Both the position numbers and the translations under genes were made by a program. A DNA stretch of 64,000 nt from Arachis hypogaea (lineage: Eukaryota > Streptophyta > Magnoliopsida > Fabales > Fabaceae): NCBI RefSeq assembly GCF_003086295.3, contig NC_092044.1, forward strand, positions 68,329,213 through 68,393,212, given 5' to 3'. Below, piece after piece: positions 52,592 to 61,910 of the stretch (positions are counted from its first letter, which is position 1; the number at the start of each line of letters is the position of its first letter). The notes below the pieces were generated by a model. That model was not told the origin of the DNA and did not search any database. It saw only the letters and a list, made by a program, of their open reading frames with translations.

Positions 52592-55500
52592 TGTAACGAC
52601 CCAATTTTTAGTATATCTAGATTATACCGAAAACTGAACACTACCAAATTGTCTTCCTAATTATTATCTATTATTTATTATATGGCCTGATTCATTGTTA
52701 AAACATTGTTATTTTACGAGGTAAAAATTTTTTTGTAAACGTCTAATCTAATGTTCGAGTTGATAAGCAGAATCATTCATTATCAGTTTACAAATAATAA
52801 CAAGTAAAATAGTTATAAAACTACCACACATATGTATATCTCAAACAATTAACAACATATAGTTTTCTAGCCTTTATTAGAGTATAGATCTCAGTTAGAA
52901 CACCCCTAGAAATAGCTAGATAATAACTATATTCATATATATACATACAACATCCCAGGCCCTTACCTCTTCAAGAAGTCCCTAAGCTAGCGCCCAGGTT
53001 AGCCTAGACTCTATGTCCACCTAATCCTACTGGACTACAAGAGCGAGGGATAACACATTCTACATCTTCAAAAATTAGGTCAGACTAAACACCATCAAAA
53101 TCAGAATTCATCTAATACTCCTCTATACCATTATACGTTGCCATAGGGAAGTCACTGGTGCTTCATCAAGTAGCTACATATCATAAACCTTGTACAGAAA
53201 ATCTAAGTTAAAGTTCATAGATAGACAGGGTGTAGACGTTGGCTGGTCTTACGGTGTTTACATATAAATAGAGAACAAAATTCACCCTAGACTCAAAAGA
53301 CTGCCCAGAGCAGAACCCTTTTGTCAAATGTTCACTGGCAGCTCACAAAAAAGTACTCCTACCTCCAGATGAAGGGGGAAAAGAAGGGGTAAGAATTGGG
53401 GAGTTCTTAGTAGGATCGGGGTTATTAGTTAAGTTCATTAATTCTGTGTTGTTTAGCAGACAAATAGCAGAATACAAAAAAATAGTAAACAAACAAGGAA
53501 TATAGAGAAACATTATACAAAGAGAGAATACAGAGAACACATATAGACAGAATACACAACAGAATAATATGCACAAACAAGGATGATGCATGTCTAGTCC
53601 TACGTAGGCTACAAGCTCATGTGTCGGTTGACTACCCGCAACCCAACATTATCTAGGAACATGTCCCAGATATGGTTTTCCATTGCATCTATTGTATATT
53701 AGTATAATGGACGAAGCCACATCAGTTGACTTGAAAATACATACTCCTAGAAAATAGTTCCCGCTGCATCAGTTGAATATTGGTCGTATGGCCAATGCCA
53801 CATCATTTGACTTTAATATGCGTACCCTTGGGAAATAATTCTCAGTTGTGGACATTAGCACTCACATTTTCCTTTTCCTTTTTGTAAACCTTTTTTTTAC
53901 TTCTCTTTTTCTATTTCACTTCCGTAGCTACTCCTTTTAATTACAAATTCTTAATCTCTATTTCTAGTTATTAGGTGGCTTAGTCCCTTTTTCTGATCAC
54001 TTTTAATTTGTTAACTAAATCATGTTCATTCACTTTATATTTCTCTTCTTTACTTTCTTAACTAATTTTCAACTTCTCTGCTTCTTTATTCTTTCCTTGT
54101 TTATCTCTTTAACTTTTACTTTGTACTTATTTTAGTTTTGGTGTGAATAACCAACATGTTCCAAGCATAGGTTCATTAACTCTTTGCTGAACTAGTTTGA
54201 CTTTTCATATAATAACTAACCCTAAACGCAAATCAATACTAACTATATTGCTCCTAGATCGCTTCTCTAATCGAAATTTATGTTTGCGTTAAAAGTTTTA
54301 CTGATAGTTTCTTCGGTTTTTATCTTTTCTCTAACATTTTATCTTTCTTTTATCGTCTCCTCACTAGCATGAGATTCTGAGCTTAAAGTTGTCTTCCTAA
54401 GACTTTTAGAAAAAAATTGCCTTTTCACCATTATTTTATTATTTTTAATAAAATAAAATTTTATTATGAATTTTTGAAAATAACATTTTTAACCCAAAAT
54501 TTTATTAAATTATATTTTGACCCCCTTAACTTTTGATATTTATACTTTAACCCCCTAAACTTAGTATTTATACTTTTCTTCCCAAAAACATAATATTTGC
54601 ACTTTGACCCCGAAAAGATCAAAGAGCTATTCTTGAGTGTTCTTGAGCATATTCAAAGTATTCTTCGTGCTCTTCAAAAATTCTTCAAATTTTTCCTTCA
54701 AATCTAACCTGTTTTTCAATCTTTTCGTTAACCGATTTTTACAATAATTCAAATTAAATTAGCAGCCACCAAAACCATAATTTTCACTTGAATTCAACAC
54801 TAATTCATAATCAAATTTAGGCCTAGGGTCATTTTTCCAGCTACACTCAATAACATGTTTCATAGCTTGAATATCATCAACTTTCGTCAAAATTTCAACA
54901 AACTTTCACCAAGAATAACTCATATAAGAAATCAATTTCAAGCATAACCAAACCATATAACAATCACACAACTCAAACACAATTAATCAAGATTAATTTC
55001 ACCAAACCCTACCTTGATTTGCTGCTCCTGATTCGGTTATCCTTCAAAGTAACCTAGAGCACTTTTTCCTCCTAAGTCACATGAAGAACAACTTTAAATC
55101 CTTAAAACCTCAGCTGACCGAACCTTAATCAACATCTTAGGAAGGAATTCCTCACCTTAAACTTTCTAGAAATATAAGATTCTTGGCTCACATGTCAAGT
55201 TAAGCAAGAGAGCTATCGAGAAACACCAAGAAAACACAAGTTTAACAAGGTTTCCTTGTAACCAAACCAAAGTAGAGGTATGAGCAGCCACCTAACCTAA
55301 TTTAGATTCGTGAAAAGTGACATGGATTTGAAGAGGAAAAAGATAGGATCAGTTTGAAATTTTGATTTGAGTTATGGTTTGGAAGAAATCAGGATTTGAA
55401 GTTCTGTATTCAAAGTTTTCTCTCTTTTCTTTCGCTCTTATTTTCGGTCATTCAAGGTGGAAATGAGCACCTTGCAATATCTTGGAGGTGAGGGAAAAAT

Positions 55501-56030
55501 GCGCTTGATGATGATTGGCCAGTTAGTGAGGTGGTTGAAAAATATCTCAGGTGTATAATTACTAAAACTATATGTATTAGAGCACACCGTTAACAACACA
55601 TCTAGATATTAGTATCTGTACTGATTAACATGAGAATAGAAGATATATGATGCGGCATTAGCATTGCTAAAGTCATTAGAGAGTATTGGTGTTAACCTGC
55701 ACCCGTAAACTGTGAGCTCGGTTAAACTTATCTCCTATTTTTAACTAAAATAGATAAAATAATATTATAATATTCCTCAAGAAAATCTAATATTAATATA
55801 ATTTATATTATTATTTTCCTTCTCTTACAAATTGAGTTTGGCTCGTCAAACTGAGACTAATTACGGAAACTAGAATTTGAAATTCCTAACCCACGCAGCT
55901 CAAAAACTAGGTTCTTCATGACTAGGTCATCGAGCTTAAGTCAGTAGAGGTACTTGATTAGTGATGACATAATGATGATGCAGAGTGAAGTCCTTGAAGA
56001 TGCTTCCTTCACCAAAAACTAGGTCTTACA
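52592..56030 (+). mobile_element. 3.4-kb TGTAAC...TTACA insertion, probable large solo LTR, TSD ACTCT
   Basis: Begins TGTAACGACCCAATTTTTAG and ends AACTAGGTCTTACA, with perfect TSD ACTCT at 52587-52591 and 56031-56035. 3439 bp with TG/CA ends and no gag-pol similarity. I see no duplicated terminal segment, PBS or PPT inside. The TGTAAC(GA)CC start resembles long LTRs of Tekay/Del-type chromoviruses as I know them, so a solo LTR is the best guess. Near 53640-53860 there is a diverged ~120-bp duplication (CACATCAGTTGACTT / CACATCATTTGACTT). ORF 53343-53591 (minus) is short and unlike any known protein. Confidence 0.85.
53640..53860 (+). repeat. Diverged two-copy tandem repeat within the 3.4-kb insertion
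   Basis: Two ~120-bp copies share TGCATC(T/A)..TTG..TATTRGT, ATGGCCAATGCCACATCATT-like and TTGACTT..AATA..G(C/T)..AC(T/C)C segments. Confidence 0.5.
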
Positions 56031-56035
56031 ACTCT

Positions 56036-56294
56036 AACCAATTGTTGGATTTGAACTCGTTGCTATTGTCTTTAGCCCTTGATTATTTACATGCTTTCTT
56101 GGAAATTGAATTACTTTGACCAAGTAGATAAAAGAAAATAAAGTATATAGAGGTAGGTAGTATTAGATTGGCTTGTTGCATGTAGTTAGATAGATTGCAT
56201 TTAGATAGCTTACATTGTATAAATGTTGATACCTCTTTCTTGTCTTTCTTGATGTTTAGCATAAGGACATAGAATTCCTTAAGTGTGGGGAGGT
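56036..56294 (+). promoter_or_regulatory. G4 3' region, part 2, ending in the polypurine tract
   Basis: Resumes the 3' region after the insertion. It ends CCTTAAGTGTGGGGAGGT before the LTR. The preceding hairpin has decayed (TAGCATAAGGACATAG; the right arm no longer pairs fully). Confidence 0.72.
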
Positions 56295-59200
56295 TGATAA
56301 ATCACTATTTTATGGTAAATATTTTGTTGGATTGAATAAATTTTATCAACTTATCTTGCATTAATCCATTGAAATAGCATAGTTTTATGAATTTCTCCTA
56401 ACCGTGCTTAATGATTAAAAACATTTGTTTCATGCTCGAAAATTGCTAAATTTAATTCATTTTAATTCCATTCAATGCCTTGATATGTTTGTTAAGTGAT
56501 CTCAGGTTAAGAAGGCAAATATTAGATTGAAGAAGTGAAGAAAAAGCATGAAAAGTGGAGAATTCATAAAGAAATGAAGTTTTGAAGCTTTTCATGGCCA
56601 TGCATACACATAAGGCATGCGTATGCATGAATCTCAAGTTACGCGTATGCATGCCTCATGTGTATCCATCTTTTGGAAGATCGCCATTTGGCTCGTATGC
56701 ATCTTTTAGAAGATCGCCATTTGGCTCGTAGGCATCCCTCAAGTGTGGTCATGATTTCAAGGCTTTGTTGAGCCCAATCCAACTCATTTTTGAAGTATTT
56801 AACGCAATTACCAAGGAGGATCAAGGGGGAGCAATTAGTGTAGCCTAGGAACAAGTTATAGGTAGTTTTCTAGAGAGAGAGAAGCTCTCTCTTCTCTCTA
56901 GACTTTAGAGTTCTTAGCTTAATTTTCTCTTTAATTTCATGTTTTGATCTTAGTATAGTTTCTTTTATATTTTCATGACCTTGAAGTTTAATTCTCTTAG
57001 TTTCTCTTGTTAATTTCTCATTTTTTGCCACTTTTATGTTTATTAACTCTTGTTGAATCTTGATTTCCTTTGATTCAATTTATGTTTTAATGCTTATTGT
57101 TGCTCCTCTTAATTGGTGTTATTGTCTTCTTACATTTGGTACTTGTAGATTTTATTATTCTTGCAATTTTATCATGTTTTACTTTTATGCCTTCCAATTG
57201 TTTGTGAAAATGCTTATTAGTTCTAAGGTAGATTTTTACACTATTAACTTGGTATTAAGTAATTGAGGTGTCTTTGAGTCACTAATTTCCTAATTTATTG
57301 ATAATTTAGATATTTTAATTAATCTTGTTTTCATTAACGAGTAAGACCTATGGATTGAGATTGATTAAGCCCAATTGACTTCTCTCACTATTAGAGGTTG
57401 ACTAATTGGGTTCGCTTTTGTAATTATCATGTCGTGGTTAGTGACACAAGAGTTGTTGATGTCCAATATTGATTGGTGATTTAAGGTTGTTTGTTGTTCT
57501 TGTTTACATTGATAAGTAAGACCTATGGATTAAGACTGACTGTGCCTATTTGACTTTCTTCCGATGTTGGGAATGACGAAATGGGATTAACTCTAGGTAA
57601 TTAGTGCACGAATTCCCACACTTTGTACAACTAAACCAGCAAGTGCACTAGGTCATCCAAGTAATACCTGAGCGAGTCAGGGTCAATCTCAAGAGGATTG
57701 TGGTTTGAGGCAAGCTATGGTTATCTTGTAGATTTTAGTCAGGCAGATAGAAAAAGTAGGTATGTTGTTTAAAGCACATAAAATTGGAATAAGATGGAAT
57801 TACAATGTTTGATTATAACTAATCATAACAAGATGGTTAAGGCTTGGAGATGCTTTGTTCTTCTCGATAACTCTGGTTTTACTATTTTCTTCAATTGTGA
57901 ATGATTTATTCTATGGCAGGTTGTATGTGATCAATGCCGATTGAGAGGTCACCAATGCTCCTCCAAATCTGAACCCCGGGGTTAGTGTGGATCCATTCTG
58001 ATTGAGAGTCAAGCTCCTGTAGTCCATTCTCCTTAATGATCCTACTCAAAACGCCACAGACAACATCGAATCTTCCGGATTAGAGAATGTTGTGCCTTTG
58101 GGTTCTAGCCTCTACTATAAAGACTCTAATCTCCCCATACCTCGGCTGAACTGATGTTTCGAGAAGTCCTCAACGAAGTCATGGATTAGTCGTCTAAGAG
58201 ATGTATAATCAAGCTAGTGGTTCATCATTGTTCGATGAAAGACGCACTCTGAACCCATGTAGAATGAGATAACCTTGTTCCAGTTTAACGCATTCATAAT
58301 GATGAAGAACGAATATACATCTTAGAATTGAGAATCAAACACGGATTGAAAAGAAATCGTAATACTTTTATTGATACATAAAATTCAGCAGAGCTCCTCC
58401 CCTCAACCTAGGAGGTTGAGAAACTCATACTAATAGAAGATAAAATATAAAAAATGTGTAAAGTGTCTAAGAGGTTCTGAATAGTGTAAAAATTCTCCAA
58501 TAAATACTACACTAATGACTAAGGATTACGTAAGAATGGTAAAATAGTCTTTTAATGCCAAAATCCACTTCTGAGTCCTCTAGGGCATTGAACACTGGCT
58601 AGGGAGTTCTTTATAGGCGTTGGACGCTAGTCTCTTCTCCTTTGGGCGCTGGACACTAGGATAAGGCAGAAAGCTGGTGTTGGATGCTAGTTTTGGGACT
58701 TCAATTCTAAAGCAAAGTATGAACTATTATATATTGCTAGAAAGCTCTAGATGTCAACTTTACATAGCCATTGAGAACGCTCCATTTAGATGTCTGTAGC
58801 TCCAGAAAAGCTCATTCGAGTGCAAGGAGGTCAGATCCGGACAACAACTGCAATACTTTCTCTGCCTCTGAATCAGACTTTTGCTCCAGCTCCTCAATTT
58901 CAGCCAGAAAATACCTGAAAATGCATAAAAATACATAATTTCAAAGTAGAGTCCAAAAATGTGAATTTTGCAAAAAAAAACCTATGAAAACTAAAGAAAA
59001 CATAAACAAAACATACTAAAAGCTATATGAAAATGATGGCATAAAGCGTATAAAATATCCGCTCATTAGTAATCACCATGTTCATGGTTAATGACTTGGT
59101 TAGGAAGTTTTGATTCTCAATCCTTGCCAGGGGTGTCTTTTAGCATTTACATTCCCCTTAGTTGTTAGCTTTACTTTCTTGTCATTTAATTTCTTGTTAT

Positions 59201-59416
59201 TTGTTTATAAAACCACCTTATTCTCATAACCAATAATACGCACACCTCACTATAATTCCTTTGAGTGATGACCTGAGATTTAATACTCTTGGATTTTATT
59301 GGTTTTTATTCATGACAAACAAAATTAAACTTTGATTTGGATCATTTGTTGGTTTGGAACTATAACTGCAACGTAATTCTTTTTGAGAAATTCTAAACCG
59401 ACGTTTGGATTGCTCA
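56295..59416 (+). repeat. 3' LTR of G4, split by an F-type solo LTR
   Basis: TGATAAATCACTATTTTATG...TTTGGATTGCTCA. Without the inserted solo LTR and one TSD copy it is about 1650 bp. The ACGCGT array survives only as CATGCGTATGCATG-type remnants (56600-56650), and a 'TCTTTTGGAAGATCGCCATTTGGCTCGTA' type segment is locally duplicated around 56669-56735. It has the AGAGAGAGAAGCTCTCTCTT landmark. Confidence 0.82.
57602..59068 (-). mobile_element. F-type solo LTR (third subfamily), TSD GTAAT
   Basis: 1467 bp on the minus strand, flanked by GTAAT at 57597-57601 and 59069-59073. Both termini are mutated: the start reads TAATGAGCGG rather than TGATGAGCGG, and the end TGCACTA rather than TGCACCA. The U3 palindromes are GC-rich and degenerate (GGCGTTGGACGCTAG, GGGCGCTGGACACTAG; 58610-58695). 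Confidence 0.9.
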
Positions 59417-59715
59417 GGAGGATTGTGCTTCTTGAGTTAGTTAAGAAAGAGGAGGTTGTGGAGTTGCCCTTCTTGGTTGAAGTCTTAGCCATTGCATTCT
59501 CGGACTGAGCATCACCCTTTCCACAATCTCGAGTGTGATAGAATGGTCCACCTTAATTGGTACATCTTCAAAATTAAATTCAACCCTAACTTGCTCACAA
59601 AGTTTATAAATGAGGCTTGGGAACCCAAGCCGTGTATTCTTTTGAATACTTTCATCCATCCTTTGGATGTTATAACGAATGATTTCCTCCACCTCCACCT
59701 CCTCACCAGTCAAAA
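59417..59715 (-). pseudogene. Minus-strand post-pol ORF fragment
   Basis: The minus-strand frame 59713-59441 contains LGFPSLIYKLCEQVRVEFNF and IKVDHSITLEIVERV. These align with F-B YPSLTSLLCKDAGVRM...IPIEHPITKKSMEG at 13441-13545. It is therefore a fragment of another element's post-pol ORF in reverse orientation. It is bounded by the G4 LTR and a TGTAACACC LTR fragment. The overlapping plus-strand ORF is a shadow. Confidence 0.7.
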
Positions 59716-59797
59716 TGTAACACCCTAATTACCCTAAGCCTTACCTCATGTCGTAAAGCAAAGGATAATTAAAGGTCACGACAATTCTAAGGCTTAT

Positions 59798-59849
<52 letters not shown>

Positions 59850-60031
59850 AAGATATGAATTCTAGGTGCCCGATGAAGAAATTAGCGTTCAAACAGAAAT
59901 AGGAAAGCACGAAGCGTTCACACAAAGCTACATGCCTAAAGGCACAAGACATAGATACAAAATAACAAGGTATATGTTGATATATGAGTATAACAGTCAT
60001 AGAGTACTAGCCACAGCCCACAGAGTTTAGG
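59716..60031 (+). repeat. TGTAACACC-type LTR fragment with AT microsatellite
   Basis: Begins TGTAACACCCTAATTACCCT, the usual start of Tekay/Del-type LTRs, and runs ~316 bp before element Z. Only the LTR start is present; whether Z split it or it was already truncated is not visible. Confidence 0.65.
59804..59846. repeat. (AT)n microsatellite
   Basis: About 21 AT units within the LTR fragment. The minus-strand ORF with repeated IY residues at 59794-60000 is its translation and not a gene. Confidence 0.95.
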
Positions 60032-60375
60032 TGATGCGTGAGCATGTTTTCTATCTTTTCCTAGTGAATTTGCATTTGAATTATTAAGTTTAATCCAAAT
60101 TTAAATATCTTTTAGTCAATATGGATGCTACTCTGAGTTATGTATAATTCTATTTATTTCAGATATCATTCGGATGGATTTAATGGAGTTTCTGTAGAAA
60201 AAGAGAAGAAAGTGAATGATGATGTCAACTCTGACATCTTTTCACTCCATCAAGAATAAATTGAGCTATAGAAGTCCAATTGATGTGATTCTAGTGGCAT
60301 TGGAAAACTAACTTTTAGAGCTTTCCAACGATATATAATACTATACACTTCTTTTCTAGCACACTCGGCCTTGGT

Positions 60376-60549
60376 GGCGCCTAACTTGGGATTCTCCAAG
60401 TTAGGCGCCAAAGGAGAACTCAAACACCAAAGCTTGCTACCAGGGTGGCGCCTAAATTCAGGATTCTTAAGTTAGGTGCCAGTGATCATCAACACGTTCC
60501 AAGCCATGCTGCAAGGGTGGTGCCTAACTTAGGATTTTCCAAGTTAGGC
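60376..60549. repeat. Three GGCGCCTAACTT hairpins in Z U3
   Basis: First: GGCGCCTAACTTG (60376-60388), 8-nt loop, CAAGTTAGGCGCC (60397-60409), a perfect 13-bp stem. Second (60446-60480) and third (60519-60549) are diverged copies with 65-70 bp spacing. They end about 90 bp before the TATA box. Confidence 0.9.
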
Positions 60550-60637
60550 ACCTGTTCAATGATTTGCAAGTGGTCCTATTCGCTCCTCAAGGCATGAACG
60601 AGATATTAATTGATTTTGATTAAACTTTTATTTTATT

Positions 60638-60645
60638 TATAAATA
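60638..60645 (+). promoter_or_regulatory. TATA box of Z LTR
   Basis: TATAAATA followed by GGAAAAG, the same core form as in F-B and Y. Confidence 0.7.
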
Positions 60646-61546
60646 GGAAAAGATATTATTTAGTTTTAAAAAATATATTTTACATTAATTAGGATTAAAT
60701 ATAAAAGAGGAAAAGAATCAGCCCTTTGGGCTCTGTTCTTCTCTCTTACCTCCTTCCGCACTTTACTGTTTTTCAGTACCCTAGTTTACTCTCTGAACCG
60801 TGAGCAACTAAACCTCCACTGTTAAGGTTAGAAGCTCTGTTTATTCCATGGATTAATACTATTACTGTTTTAATTCATGTATTGATTTTAATTTCAAGAA
60901 TTATTTTCATTCTTTATGTTATGAATCTAGGTGGAGCGAAAGTATGACCCTTGTTCTAATTGAGTTCTTATAAAACTTGGAAAAGCTCTTTGCTGAACAA
61001 TATCTTGAAAAGAATTTCTCCTAAATTTCTAATTATCTGAACTTAATAGGATACGTGAAATATAATCTTCTTCTACTTGGATAATTAGGATTTCTGTGGC
61101 ATATAAACTAGAATTGAACTTAATCCTCTAATTGGAATCAAGTGACCAAGGAATTGGCGGTTGATTAAGGTTAGAGGAGTCTAAAAAGGACTAAGGAATT
61201 AGGGTTTAGTCATATATAGTTTGCCATGAATTGAATCTTGTATGGTTAAAATAGTTGGTAAGAAAAATTAATCCGAAAGATAAATATCTCTGAAACCTTA
61301 ACTGTTTTACTCATATATTTCACAACCCGTTTACTGCTTATTTTCTGATATTCTGAATTCACTATTAATGCTTTTGAACTCTCAAAACACCATTTTCTGT
61401 TTGTCTGACTAAGCCAATCACTCAATCATTGTTGCTTGATCTATCAATCCTCGTGGGATCGACCCTCATTCACTTGAGGTAGTACTTGGTACGATCCAGT
61501 GCACTTGCCGGTTAGTTTGTGGGTTTTAAATTCTACACCAAGTATT

Positions 61547-61567
61547 TGGCACCGTTGCCGGGGATTG
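61547..61567 (+). other. Primer binding site, tRNA-Asp type (Z)
   Basis: TGGCACCGTTGCCGGGGATT, 6 nt after the LTR end; one mismatch (A for G) to the tRNA-Asp complement. Confidence 0.9.
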
Positions 61568-61910
61568 AGATTGATTGACTACCATTAGTTGTTTGATTAC
61601 TTAGATTAGGCATTTTACCTTTAATTTTATTTAATTTTTTGCTCCTTAATTTGCAAAAATTATAGCTACTAGTTTTCCTTATTTTCCGAATTTAAGTTTG
61701 GTGTTACCTAGTTAATTTTATTTTAATTTTCCTGTTCAATTTTTTTTATTAATTTCAAAATTTCCAAGTTAATTTTATTTAGAATTTTTTAAATTCCTTT
61801 TCTTTAATTATTTACTTGTTCTATTTTATTTCTTTATACAACTTACCTCACTGGGAATTCTCTACCCTCTGACGCATCCCACTTTTCTTGTTTTTTATTT
61901 GTTTATAAGC
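61568..61910 (+). other. Z leader
   Basis: T-rich, non-coding, with TTTAAGTTTGGTGTTA at 61690, as in the F-type leaders. Confidence 0.65.

Larger units (their letters stand above)
50864..59416 (+). mobile_element. G4: G-type element, 3' half, with two nested insertions
   Basis: Post-pol ORF end, a 3' region (51062-52591 and 56036-56294) split by a 3.4-kb insertion, a purine tract, and a 3' LTR (56295-59416) split by an F-type solo LTR. Its left part is lost; the right flank is GGAGG. Confidence 0.8.
60032..61540 (+). repeat. 5' LTR of Z
   Basis: TGATGCGTGAGCATGTTTTC...TTTAAATTCTACACCA, 1509 bp. It has U3 hairpins at 60376-60549, TATAAATA at 60638 and the 'GTGGGATCGACCCTCATT' LTR-end segment. 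Confidence 0.9.

Noticed and set aside
53343..53591. 82-residue Cys/Phe-rich minus-strand ORF
   Set aside because: Short, no recognisable domain, located in a probable solo LTR.
59794..60000. Minus-strand ORF with repeated Ile-Tyr
   Set aside because: Translation of the AT microsatellite.
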